64,000 nt of DNA, taken from the NCBI GenBank assembly GCA_029255685.2, contig CM055312.2, forward strand, positions 17,694,649 to 17,758,648. Direction: 5' to 3'. The DNA comes from Silene conica. Its lineage: Eukaryota > Streptophyta > Magnoliopsida > Caryophyllales > Caryophyllaceae. Position numbers and translations under genes: made by a program. Of this stretch, positions 46,401 through 58,177 are shown piece after piece; the stretch's first letter is position 1; every line of letters starts with the position of its first letter. The notes below the pieces were generated by a model. That model saw only the letters and a program-made list of their open reading frames with translations. It was not told the DNA's origin and made no database searches.

Positions 46401-49400
46401 CAGATATTACCTGCTGTAGAATGTTGTTGACAAATTAATTATAAAATCAGAAATGTAGTAATATGATGTTGTAATAAATGAAACCTAGTGTAATCTTAGT
46501 ATCTTACTTAGGTGGGGGAAATATTTGGCGTATGATTTCCGTTTTCTTATAGAGTCCGAAGTGGGAATCCTTGTGTCAGCTGAGATGCTTTTAAAAGTTT
46601 CCCAACTTCCTTTGTCAATAAAGCTAGATTTAGTTGGCAGAGAGAATGTTCTCATAAAACATTGCATCCTTTAGAAAATAAATGCTAATTGCTTTTGCTT
46701 GGTTATGCAAACAGTAGACATAGAGAAAAGAGATATGAAAGTGGTAAGAGAAAGATACAGGACTGGGGATATCTTTCACTTTTCCTTTTTGCCTCTTCCT
46801 TCCAAATCAAACAATGGAAATCAATAAAGTATCGTCTGAAGCTATTTTCTCCAATAAAATAGTGACTATTTTGCCATGGTTTTACTTGGATACCGCAAGA
46901 TTTGCTGGACAACTGTTTTAAAAGCAATCTGATAAGGAACTTGCCATAGGCGAATACTTGTGTAAGGCGGCCTTACAAAAGTATACTGTAGAACAGTTTT
47001 TTTCATAACTGCATTTGCACTAATATAGGCATGATTTTCTTGTAATTTGGATCCCTTTTACACAATTTTTGTGTAAAACCGTCTTACACAAGACTAATTC
47101 TTCTTGGTGAGGTTAAGCAGTACACAGCCTTAATCCATCACACCATCAATATTTCATGAACTTTCTAGTAGTAAAACAATTATCAATAGTAAAAGAATAT
47201 TATCTATAATGTTTTAGGAATGTAAGGCGGACTTGATGAAGTTTTGGGTTTGCCATGTATCAAATGTTATAAATGGCAAACTATTTGGAAATTCAGATGC
47301 CTAAGAATAAAAAAATTTCTTAAGGTTTCAGCCATGTCTCACATTTCACTTCACTAGATTTTTAAATGATGCTGGCAAAAATGTTGTTAGTTTTCTATTC
47401 TTGGTCTTGAACTATGTTAATCCACTGCGATAGTGTGAAAATCAAACACGACACCAACACTTCAATATCCTGAAATTATGTTTCAGCAGTGTCAACGTAG
47501 AGCAAGAAGAGAAAAGTAAAAAAATACTTTGAAGAAGAATAAAGAGGAGGGAGACACTAGGACGCAGTGTCACGCAGATCCCGGTAATAATAACAACAAC
47601 AATAATAATAATAGGATAATGAAGTTTCTTTTTTTTTTCTTTTTTTTTTTAATTTTCAAGTACTATTTGGTGCACGAGAGTGTCAGACATTAGACTCCAT
47701 ATTGCACCTGACTCCTTGGCGGTGAGTCTGAGACTCTGAGTATCATATCATAAGTTGCGAATATATACTTTGACATTTACAATCGCTATGGATCTTAAAA
47801 ATTGTTGCCCAAAGATACTACATTGAGTATCGTAACAATTTGATATGTTTTCACCATTATGTACTCATGAGGCGTTGGAAATTACTATATGTTTCGGTAG
47901 TTAGCAGACTGATATAGCTGATGAATGTAAATCAATTTACTACATTTGTCAATTGAGGGTTGATTTTAACTGTGGCAGGTATATCAAACTTGTATTAAAA
48001 GGAAAATACTAGCTTAATTTGTTACCTCATCACGACTCATTGTCAATTATGTTTGTCCAAAGTCTGACTGTGGCTGTGGTATTTCGGACCTCTCAATGTT
48101 AGTGTAATTCTTAAGGCGCAGTGTATTTGGAGTCTTGTATTCACAAAAATTGTGCTTCGGATAAATGTAACCATCTTTAACTATTGAGCCCACAAGTTAG
48201 GTTGATGGAGTAAGGAGTTGATATGTTCACAAGGCGTTATCTATCGGAAATCTCTAATATCGAGCTCAAATTCTTTCTTTACTTCGTGAATTTTAGGGTT
48301 GAACTTGGAGTGAGAGTTTTGTTTTGAAATAACATTTATGTGGGGACTTACCTATAACCATATTCCCGGCCATTTGTGGGAAACTAACTGCTTCTCTTAA
48401 AAAAGCCACCATGAAGGAAGTTCTGTGCGACAACAATTGTCATCATTGGGAGTTAATGAGTTATAATGTTTTCAAGAATCTTTAGAGGCTTTGGAGTTTT
48501 TATCTGTCAGACCTTTTCTAGAGGAAGTGACAAATATGATTTACTGTCTTTTTTTGTTAAAAGTTTCTACTATATATTCTAGAAATACTCGGTTCTGTTG
48601 ACTTTCAAGCCACTTCGGTTAGGAACAAGATTCTACTTTCGACATTTTTTTTGTTGCTAATGAAATTTTTTTATACTTTGACATGCTTAGACAGAGATGC
48701 TTCAATTTGGCTAGCTGTTGTTCCTTTGTCTCCATTAAATAAGGAAATCTATTCAGCATCTTTTGATCTCTCACCCTTAAGTCTTATCGATGTGTCACTT
48801 GTCCTTGTCTCTCTTTAGCCCGAGTTTGGTTCACCCTAGAAGGCTAAGGATAATCCTTTATGAAGGATGAAAAGGGGATGGATTGATGAAGTTTGGAAAA
48901 TGGTTCCATCATATTTTTAAATTTTGATGACTTTGCTTCTACACGTCAACACTCGACAGTTTCAATACTGCCTTTTTAAATTATAGGATATTTGGAGACA
49001 AGTTCTTTGCTCTCACTAACTCTCAACAGTTGACATATCTTGTCTTTGTAGATGAGATTACTCATGAAAGCATAGGAGCTTAATCTTCTCACTTTTCTTT
49101 TTTCTATGGCATTACCCTCCTTGATATCCTTTAGTCAGTATCCTCTAATACTTTGCAGAAAAAAAATGTCAAGAGGTTTAGACTTGGATCTTTTCTTGCC
49201 TAAAATCTGTATTAAGAAAGTGCGCACTATGTTTTCAGTTAAGTAACCGTTGAAGATTAATCTCTTTTTGCCAAGATAACTCATTTGATACTCGTAGGAG
49301 GGAAAGCAAATTGCTTCATTTCGAGTCTTTTCAATCCTGTCTAACCCAATTTACTAACCAAACAGGAGAAATTATCCCCCTCCCTTCCCCTCTCCTGTCC

Positions 49401-52400
49401 CCGCTCCTTTTTTCCTCAAAGCCTCTATCCAATCGAGGGTTTAGTAACATAACATCATGTTAATGTTGTGGACCAGTGGAAGTATATCTCCCTTTTCCTT
49501 TGCCTTCTGACAAATTGTTTGGGAACATTTAATTATTTCTATAGTAAGATTAGTGCAAAATTTCAGTACTACCCTTATAAACTTTTTTTCTTTTCTTTCC
49601 AGATAGGTTCAACGGAATGGGTTGAGGAAAACATTATGAATCTTGGCTCTAAGGCAATAGCCTATTTAAATGTGGATTGTGCAGCTCAAGGGCCTGGAAT
49701 ATTTCCAAGTGCAACTCCCCAATTAGATGATCTTCTAATTGACATCACCAAAAAGGTATGGCTGGTTTTCCTTCAGAAGATTTTGAACCTCCTGACTGTA
49801 CCTCCATTATGGTATCAATATGAATATATTATTTAGTTACAAAAAAGAAGAGGCATGTTTTTTTGGTAATGATTAGCTACAGTGCTATGAGAACTAACAT
49901 CTCAAAATTATGTTTGAATTTTTATAGATTAAGGATCCTGATGTGGAAGACATGACAGTTTATGAAGAATGGACTACAAGGAACAAAGGCATCAATGTAA
50001 GACTATTGTCAGCTTCTGTCTTCCTCTCATGCGGTCTGCATATATGCTTGGCCTTTTGTATTGTGTACATACATGAGTTGCAATGTCTCAGTCTCTCAAT
50101 TGTAGATAGTGCATTTTGTTCGATGCTGCCGTCAAATTAATCTTTAAATATCTAGAGTTAATAATTGAGGCTCCGGCTGTCTAGAGTTTTGTCTGATAAA
50201 CTGTTACTTGCCAGAGCAGAGTGAAGTTTCACTATGAAGTCACAACTTCAAAGCATACTGAACACTTCATATCCAAGTGAGGAACTCGTCATGAATCAAT
50301 TTTTGAGACAATGGACTTGTCCCAGAATGAGGATACAAGTATCTGGACACATTTTCAAAATAAAAATTAGTTATGTGACTTGTCACTTGTGAGTCCCCCT
50401 TCCATTCTTCTAGGAGAATTGTTAGATAGGTAAAGAAGAAGTTGAATAGAAGGTTCTGTGCCCATATCCTTACTTCTCATGTTAGACATAGGTGTGGCCC
50501 CAAAAGTGTGGAGTCAAAATAACAAGGGTTAACACACCTATTCTTTTTCAGGCGATGCTTATTTGTTTATTGTGGTATTTCAGATTCAGAGGCTCAATGG
50601 AGTGGACTCTGATTTTGCTCCATTTCTGCAGCACGCAGGGGTTCCTTCGCTTGATATATACTTTGGAAAAGGTAATTCACTGGTGCATGTTTATATTTAG
50701 TGTAAGGAGTCTTGACCGCCGTCATATCTGATCCTTTGGTTACCTACGGCGCCAGAAAAAATAATCAGTGCTTTGTTTTCTAAAAAATGAATAGACATAC
50801 GGAGCTTGGTAGTTTGACATGACACCGTAATATTATCTTTAACTTTCAGCTCGTTTATATTGTCCGTATTTGACTTTGATTGTTGAACAACGTCCACCTT
50901 GACCGATGTGTTGTCACAATATGCAATAATTACAACTTTTTTTATAAATGATAAATGTGTGAATAGTTGCTTTGATAAACAACAACAACAACATCAGAGC
51001 CTTAGCCTCAAAATGCTGTGGGGTCGGCTGACATGAATCATCCTTTGGAACCGCCATGGGTGAACTCCCATCTCAACAAGAGAAAAAAAGAACGGAAGTG
51101 AAGTGAAACAGAAAATGAAAGGCAAAGGGGTTTTATAGATTTTAAATCGAACTTATCACATGTATAAAAACCTAAAAATTAAATCAAGAATAAAGCTTAA
51201 AGTGATTTTGAAAAATGAAGTAAAACTTAATATAAAAGTTTTTGGGAAAAAAGTGTAATAAATCCCAAAAGAAAAAAATGTTTTTAGAAAACTTAAAACA
51301 TCAAATGCTAGAAGTCCATATGTATCATATCCCTAATGATAAACAACCGTAACTAATTTTACATTGTACTCGGTAACTCTTGTATTTGGAGAAATTAGTG
51401 GTCGAAGTGGACATTGTTTGACCATTAAGTGAAATGAGAACTATCAATTGGCGATGGAGGTAGTATTACATTCTCATTACTATTGGAGCTAACTTAAAGG
51501 TCTTAAACATCTAGGGTAATCCCAAATAAGGCCGACTCTTGAAATGTGGATACCCTTTTCCTTACTTTGTAATTCTTCAACATCCCGATGACATTTGAGA
51601 GGAATGAAGTTTGCGAATGAAAGACACGAGCAATTGGTGATGGAAATACTTTTTAGAGTGTGATGAATCATTGTTTCACATTCTTTTTAATGTCTGAAGG
51701 GAGTAGATTAGCTAATGAAGTACCACATGTTATCATTTGTTATTTGAATAATTTGAGTAAGTTTCTACTAAAGCCTTTGAATATAGTAGAAGCCTAGTTT
51801 TGAATTCATATTAGGCTCTTATTTTTCTGTACCAAAGAAGATTGATTTAAATTCTGTACGTACATTTTTCCCATTACCTTAAATTTTTGAAAATGACGAG
51901 CTTACCGAGGTTTCTAACGTTCTACCGCTATTCCAGCAATTCTAATACTGATCGGTACTATCCAGATTTTCCAGTTTATCACACAGCTTTTGACTCTTAT
52001 GATTGGATGATTAACCATGGTGATCCGTTGTTCCATCGCCATGTAGCTGGTATGTTTATATTGTTATCTATATTTCACCTTTTCCCTTCTAAAGTTCCAT
52101 TAAGTTACAGAAGAATTTGGTCAAAGACTTAATTCTTCTTTTGACCTAAAGTACTTTTTGTGGTTATTAATTTCCAGTGGCAGGACTTTGGGGGCTATTA
52201 GCTCTTCGTTTGGCTGATGACCCAATTTTGCCTTTTAATTACTGTTCATATGCGACGCAGCTACAGGTATCGACAATTCTTTAATATTGGTTGTTCATTT
52301 ATGTTTCACTAAAATGGCGATGTTTCTTTTCATTGTAAAGTAGCCGTCATTCAATGCAAGTCATTCAATGCAAGTCATTCAATGCAATTTTTGTATTTAT

Positions 52401-54610
52401 TTCCCTGAAAATAGCCTCTCTATAGTCTTAGTACAGGGGTAAGGCTGCATACATCCACCCCTCTTGTCTCGCCATTTCTTGGATCCCTTGAGGCAGTTGG
52501 GTAATATTGTTGTTGATTTTCTTCAGGAGTATTATCTAAATGAGTATCAAAGGGTCTCTGCTATATGCATCAGTTGTGTAATAATATCTTTTGGCATGTA
52601 ATCAATGTTGCTGTCCACAAAATTACACTTCCTCCGTTCCATATGGTTGTATACTTCCTTAAAATATGTGACTATGTGAGGGGAAGTTTGAAAAATTATA
52701 TTCCCAATTTATATTGTCCCGTTTTTCCTCTAGCTTTTTTTTCCGAAATTAATTATCTCATTTCTAAATATAGTGAGGGTAAAGTGAGCTTTCCTCCCTC
52801 CATCACAGTTATTTTGTCCCCATTTCCCTTAAGTCAAGGGGTAAAGACGTAAAGTTACTTTATCACTTTTTCTATAAACATTCAGAAAATAAAAACTAGG
52901 ACGATATAAATGGGATTGAGGGAAGACATCATTATATATTTTGCCTATTGCTGCCGCTAGCAGACGTGTTTAACTTGCCGTCTGGCCTATTTTGATTTTT
53001 GTATTGGGAATTTGGGACTCAATTATGACGTTTGACTAGTTTTTGTCTCTCTGAGTGGCTTCTGTCATTTTCACAGAAAAAAAAAGCTTTCAATTTAAAA
53101 ATAGTACCTTAGGTTTGTCCTAGGGCCAACAGTGTGCATTTGTGTTTGGAGAGTTGCTCTGCTAACAATTCCGTTGTGTAGGTGTACACAGATACCTTGA
53201 GCCATATGTTGGAAGGCCGTGTCTCTGTTGTTCCTATCACAAATTCGATTCAGCATCTCCTTTTGGCTGCCAAAGAAGTTCAAGAGGAAGCTAAGGTGCG
53301 ATCAGCAACTTTGTACTTTATTTTATATTCGTAGCACACTTTTTAACTGGCCAGCAGAGGGACTAGATTTGGTTTTGTGATTTCTGCGTATTGTACTACG
53401 TTAATGTTTAAGAATTACCATACCATGTGTTAAACGAGGGAAATGAGAGAAAGAAATCATATACGAGTATTAAGGTTACTTAGGGTGTTTTGTATTTTAT
53501 TTTTTTACGGGCAAGTGGAATATGGTATGACTTTTGGGTTTTTGCCTTTTAAAAGTAGGAATTATTTAAACTTTACCGAAGGCAGGAGTTTTTGAAAAAG
53601 TTGTATATCAGGTACAGTTATCAATGTACTCGTTATGTAATCATTTCATTTGTACAAAAGCCAAAAATTATATAATGTTAACCCTATATCTCTATGTGAT
53701 GGATGGTATATGTAGAACAAACACTCCTACATAAATCTGCATATATTTATCATATATAAATACAAGGCATTACGTTCATTTCTACTGAATCCCGCTTATG
53801 CTTTTCAAGAGCTTACACGGTCAATTAATCTATCCTAGGTTGAGGAATCAGGGAAGAATACTAAAATGATAGCTTGTCAATATCAACAGACATGTTGCAT
53901 TACTTTTTGCCGACTTATGTTTATGCCTCTCATGCTTAAATTGCAGAGTTTAAGGCAGAATACATCCCTAAGTGATCTTTCAATGTTGAAGGAGCGGATA
54001 TTAAACGATCGCTTGATGCTGGCTGAAAGAGGGCTAGTAGATGCTGATGGGCTCCTAGGGAACAAGTGGTTTAAACATCTTGTAAGTGTCGTATCCTTTC
54101 TTTATTTGATGGGTGACTAGTTTCTAAACCCGTGCATTATTCAGAAGACGTTCAAAAATTTAATTCTCTATTTGTTGTCGGATACCAAAGTAGTTGTTAA
54201 GTGGATTTCCTTGTGAGATAACGTATAATGGATCTCTTACTAAACTTGGTTAACTGATACAGTCCATACGGAGTACTTCTTCGTGACTCTTTTATCCTTA
54301 ACCAAGATAGGTGATAATCGGCTGGGATAGAGAGGAAACATAACAGACATGCTCAAGTTACTTGTTATCTTTTCCTATTTAATTTAAACTCAGATAGTCG
54401 TATGCAGCAATAACCTGTGATTGATTATGGTTCCAGGTGTACGGACCTTCAAACAATCAGGACACCGAGCTATCTCAGTTCCCTTCAATCGCTAACGCAA
54501 TTTCTCAAACAAAGACGAGTGAAGATGTAGCAACAATTCAGCATGAAATTTGGAGGGTTGCTCGAGCCATACAAAGGGCTGCCGATGTTTTGAGAGGGGA
54601 TTTATCCTGA
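43421..54610 (+). CDS. AMP1: AMP1-like glutamate carboxypeptidase (M28B family), complete ten-exon gene
   Basis: Ten exons: 43421-44353, 44884-45126, 49603-49755, 49928-49996, 50584-50671, 51966-52049, 52178-52266, 53182-53295, 53947-54081, 54437-54610; all introns are GT-AG and the joined frame is 693 residues plus stop. Residues about 15-37 form one membrane anchor after a short basic N-terminus (type II protein), followed by PA and M28 peptidase domains and a helical dimerisation domain. Zinc ligands and catalytic residues of the family are present: H341 and D351 ([13 protein letters not shown]), E388/E389 (WDAEEFG), D417 (LNVDC) and H501 ([10 protein letters not shown]). Arabidopsis AMP1 (about 705 residues) is an ER protein limiting meristem size and needed for microRNA-guided translational repression; its substrate is unsettled. 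The match along the whole length favours AMP1 over its paralogue LAMP1. Intron 2 is 4.5 kb. Confidence 0.93.
45405..47290 (+). repeat. Old tandem duplication inside AMP1-like intron 2
   Basis: Copy A (about 45405-46260) and copy B (about 46265-47290) share colinear blocks: GGCTGACGGGATAAT/GGCTGACAGAACAAT, ATCAGAAATATAGCAATA/ATCAGAAATGTAGTAATA, then AAAAGCAATCTG and AGCAGTAAAA/AGTAGTAAAA motifs. The copies have diverged strongly and copy B carries a MITE. Confidence 0.7.
46957..47092. mobile_element. Small MITE in AMP1-like intron 2
   Basis: The ends CTTGTGTAAGGCGGCCTTACA and, reverse complemented, CTTGTGTAAGACGGTTTTACA pair almost perfectly over 21 bp. 136 bp. This inverted repeat resembles a common Mutator-type MITE end in plants (from memory). 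It lies within copy B of the intron duplication and is absent from copy A. Confidence 0.7.
47580..49440. other. Rest of AMP1-like intron 2, no feature recognised
   Basis: Starts with an (AAT/AAC)n microsatellite (47586-47615) and a T-rich run (47629-47651). The remainder is AT-rich intronic DNA with a pyrimidine-rich patch at 49376-49430. No coding signal seen. Confidence 0.5.
50984..51336 (-). mobile_element. RTE LINE 3' fragment in AMP1-like intron 5
   Basis: On the minus strand the piece begins GGGATATGATACATATGGAC and ends in the CCACAGCATTTTGAGGCTAA region with a (TTG)n tail. It is colinear with the last 350 bp of the LINE at 40772-42463. A target-site duplication, TGATAAACAAC, flanks it (50973-50983 and 51337-51347). 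It is heavily 5'-truncated and non-coding. Confidence 0.88.
52346..52387 (+). repeat. 14-bp tandem repeat, three units, in AMP1-like intron 7
   Basis: GTCATTCAATGCAA occurs three times head to tail. Confidence 0.9.
52405..52516 (+). mobile_element. SINE 3' part (AU/TS-like) in AMP1-like intron 7
   Basis: The sequence AATAGCCTCTCTATAGTC, GGGGTAAGGCTGCATACATC and GGGTAATATTGTTGTTG follows the order of the 3' half of plant AU/TS-type SINEs, which end in a TTG-rich tail shared with RTE LINEs. The tRNA-like 5' part is not seen. Confidence 0.6.
52625..52925. mobile_element. Possible degenerate Stowaway-like MITE in intron 7
   Basis: The left end CTTCCTCCGTTCCATATGG and the right end ATATAAATGGGATTGAGGGAAG look like diverged CTCCCTCCGTTCC-type inverted ends. 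A second CCTCCCTCCATCAC stretch lies inside (about 52793). No certain TA duplication was found. Confidence 0.4.
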
Positions 54611-55857
54611 CAAAAATCTGGATTTATATAGTCACCGTGTAGATTTGTACAGTATCTGGTAAGAGCTGGTGATTGAATCACTTTGATTGGCCCAACTCCT
54701 ATCAAAATTATGTAGGGTGATATGTTACAGTATATGCACCTGCGCGGTGAAGAATCTGAGTTCCTACGGATTGTCGAAGTACTTAACTGTTTGGGCTGCT
54801 GCAACCTAAATCAAGTACCGGTTGTAAATACATAAATGTTGTGGAGTCTGATAATTGAATACACTCCCCCATTCTGATAGGTTATATACACTTTTCATAA
54901 AATGCAAAAAAAATAATCGGAAAGTGTAATAATATATTAGAACAAACGGTACAAGATTTTCATCTCGGTTGAGAGTTCTACTTGCGGCTATTTCGTTTCA
55001 AAATACGATAGATAAATTAATATGGATATCCCTTCTAATGGAAGCCCTAGACTATCGATGAAGCGGAAGGTGGAAGCACACTGAAGGAAATATAAACGAC
55101 TAAAACGAGTAGTAAATGAATGTTAACAAAACATTGCAAGCATAACAAGTTTTGTGTTGCATCTTTTTAATTGTAGTCACGGAGTATATTACAATCCTAC
55201 TTGTAGTTTGTGAGACGAGACGGTACGAGCTTGTCAAATTTGTGATATATAATTAAGAATTTGTCTTCGGGAACTTATTGTATCCTATCTGAATATTCGA
55301 TATGGTTCCCAAAAATTGTATTGGATATATGGTTTTGCACTTTTGCTAACTCCTAGTTAAAATATATGAATAGGTACACATCTTTGGAATCTCATTAATG
55401 TTAAGCCAAGGCCCGTTGCAGTTTGGAATATGGTGTTTGACAATTTCGAGCTTGGATAACTTGATGATCACGAATTAAGATCACTTTCCTTAGAAAATAT
55501 TTCTACCCTATTAAGCCACGGGGTTGTAGGAAATCTTTTCTAGAATAATACACCAAATAAACCTCTTGTTTTTAAGGCAAAAATAAAAGAGACTTCTGGA
55601 GATTTATTGTTTGTTTGTAATACCAAAATTTGAAAGTATTATTATGCTTAATGATTTTCTTATTAATCAATTCTCAAACAAGGCATATATTTTGTATTTT
55701 CCAAAAGGAACAAAACGAAATAGTATGATACGAGTTTTTCGAAGAATGCTGTAAACCACCCCAGCCCCGACCGCAGTCGTAGATTCCTCAAAAACTCTCC
55801 GAAATTTAATTTTTGACATTTTTTGGAAAGATGAGAGAACCCGCAGCCGCTACCTTT
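54611..55857. other. 3' flank of the AMP1-like gene, no further gene seen
   Basis: It probably starts with the AMP1-like 3' untranslated region. No canonical AATAAA is clear; the TAAATACATAAATG near 54825 is a weak candidate. AT-rich, no coding signal. Confidence 0.5.
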
Positions 55858-56045
55858 GATGCGCACTGGGTAAACCCACAGGTATATGTAATAGCCTGCA
55901 AACCACGTACACCAGGTTAGCCACCCAAGAGTGACATGCTCGAAGTCTATTAGACATGGACTCGGGATTTTTGCTCTTGGGGAGGCTTAAACCCGGGTGT
56001 CCTGAAAATTACATCCAAGTTTTAACCACTAGACTCACCTAGATT
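55858..56045 (-). mobile_element. tRNA-derived SINE-like element
   Basis: On the minus strand it begins GGTGAGTCTAGTGGTTAA, an A-box-like tRNA start, and about 45 bases later has GGGTTTAAGCCTC, a B-box-like element. Spacing and order fit a Pol III internal promoter. Body to about 55858 (CAGTGCGCATC). No clear A-tail or duplication was found. Confidence 0.5.
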
Positions 56046-56136
56046 TTGGCTAATTGTTCCCCAATCACTTTTCCCGATCGAGGTTAGACAACTCTTCGTA
56101 TTTTGAGTCTTTAAAACATGAGAAAAAGGAACATAC

Positions 56137-56481
56137 GGAGTACATCGGATGTAGTACCTCTAACTTTTTATTTTTTGAGCATACATGTATTTTTTTGAGC
56201 TTATTATCTCAAACTTTAATTGTTTTTGAGCAAATGTGTATTTTTTTGAGCACAGTAAAATTTATAAGTTAAATTTTAGTATTTTTGTGTCATAACTCAA
56301 ATTCAACTAAACTTATATGTAATATTTTTGAGTTTTATTGTGATTTTTTAGAGTTTAATGTTTAAATAAATCAACGCATAAATTTTATAGAAAAACTCAT
56401 AATTTATAAAAAAAACTAAAAAACTCTACTATAGTGCTCAAAAATTATAAAATTGGAGGTAATACATCGAATGTACCATCC
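56137..56481. mobile_element. MITE with ~45-bp imperfect inverted repeats
   Basis: The left end GGAGTACATCGGATGTAGTA and, reverse complemented, right end GGATGGTACATTCGATGTATT align and continue through TACCTCTAACTTTTTATTTT to TTTTTGAGC. The interior repeats TTTTTGAGC several times. 345 bp, very AT-rich. Confidence 0.65.
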
Positions 56482-57245
56482 TCTTACTGTTTAAAACATG
56501 CCCAAGCACTTGTAGATATTAATATCGATTATTTGCAGTGTAACTTATTCCTTTTAAAAGCGCATATTTAAAGTCGTTTATATGAGCGTGCACTCCACAT
56601 TTCCCAACCCCATATTATAACGATCAAATGTGCTACGATTTTGGTCAAATACCGATTGCATTCAAATGAAAATGTGATTAACATAAATCACCAACGAGAT
56701 CATCCTGAAGCAAGGTCGCCAAGGAAGTCGCGACCTTGTTGGGTCATATAATAACGTAATTAACTAAACTAATTTTGGTGACCTTGAAAATTTTAAAGTC
56801 AATTTGTGACCTTGAAATAATGTAGTGACCTTAGTGGTGGCCTTACAATCTTACATGTGCCACTATATTATTGACTTACGTCATGCGAGATTCGTGAACG
56901 TGTCACCCATATCGCTCTAAAAAATTATTTCATTGAGCATATTTGGCAAAACTTCCGTAATTAGAATCAATTTTAAATGCATTATTTGTCTTAGTATTTA
57001 AAGTATTTTTAAATTTTTATGTAAGCAAATTAGTAAATATGGAATCATGTTGTTAGTAATTTTTATTTATTGTCAATAAAATCGTCTTTTTAGTTTATAA
57101 AATATAAATATTGTTATTTAATAATTTTTTTAGTCATATCTACTAAACATATTGGATAACTTTTATTTTATCAAAATTACAAAAATAAGTTATTTATAAT
57201 ATATTAGTAAAAGTAATAAATAAAAAAACACAAATTCATATTTGC
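56482..57245. other. AT-rich spacer
   Basis: No coding signal. A short cluster of GTGACCTTG / AAGGTCGCC motifs lies at 56700-56850. No terminal repeats were recognised. Confidence 0.5.
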
Positions 57246-57417
57246 AACGGTACTATCCGTCGCAAGCTTGTGACATATACCGTTTCCTCTCACAAAATAC
57301 CCACTTTTTCTCTCTCTTCAACACTATTCATGTGGTCCCCTTTCTCCACTAACTCATTTTCTATCCATTTTATCTCACAAAATATCCGTCACAAATGGTG
57401 ACCCGTCGCAAGCAAGA
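57246..57417. mobile_element. Possible MITE related to the one upstream of the AMP1-like gene
   Basis: It contains CTATCCGTCGCAAGC at the left and CCCGTCGCAAGC at the right, plus a repeated TCTCACAAAATA. The TATCCGTCGCAA motif is shared with the MITE at 43041. The inverted-repeat pairing is poor, so this is tentative. Confidence 0.35.
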
Positions 57418-57645
57418 CTTACTAATAAAAAAATGGGTCAAACTCCGCCAGTGTTGAGTTTGGTTATGACTCTTATGAGGTCAGTTAGATAATCTAATTT
57501 ATACTAGTTGACCCGTAAAAGTTTAAGACGGATGGTAGCCTAAATAAGAAGTTGTGGAATGTGATAAATCTGAAAAAAGTTTAGAAGGGTAATCCATGTG
57601 ATTTGTGCATTTGATGGTGTTGAAGTAATCCAAACATTAAATTGA

Positions 57646-57692
57646 GAATTGGAATTGAATTGGAATTGGAATTGGAATTGGAATTGGAATTG
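57646..57692 (+). repeat. (GGAATT)n hexanucleotide repeat
   Basis: About seven units of GGAATT, with one GAATT interruption. Confidence 0.9.
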
Positions 57693-58015
57693 AGGTACTC
57701 GGTTACTCCGTATTTGTGATTTGTGCATTTGGGTGTTATCCACTTGAGCTTGACCGTCTCCAAAACGTAAGCAATGTTTCTCCTTCTTCTAAGGAATCCC
57801 CCATTTATTTCTGTAAATTATGTTTGCACTTTTCTTTTATTTCAAAACTATGATTCTGCATCTTCTTCTGTGTTTTGGTAGTATATTAATAATAATAATA
57901 AGGAAATTAAAGTGTAGTATATTGTTGCTCAAGGAAATGGGTTATTCTTTCTGTCTGCCTTCACTTGACTTGACTGCATATATCTTCAATACTTACACTG
58001 CAACTTCTCTATTGG

Positions 58016-58052
58016 AGTTGGAGTTGGAGTTGGAGTTGGCGTTGGAGTTGCT
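58016..58052 (+). repeat. (TTGGAG)n hexanucleotide repeat before the O-methyltransferase gene
   Basis: About six units with one TTGGCG variant, roughly 130 bp upstream of the proposed start codon. Confidence 0.9.
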
Positions 58053-58177
58053 CTACTATCTGCTAATGCTAACTTCTCTATTCCTTATTGCCAGATTCAA
58101 CTTCGCACCCCGAAATACCTACCATTCTTGCATTTGCTTTGCCCGAATTCTTTCTTTATATCTCCGCTACCGATACA

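Noticed and set aside
58088-58177. Longer N-terminus of the O-methyltransferase from 58088
   Set aside because: The first codon there is TTG, not ATG. The first in-frame ATG is 58178. An upstream spliced exon remains possible.
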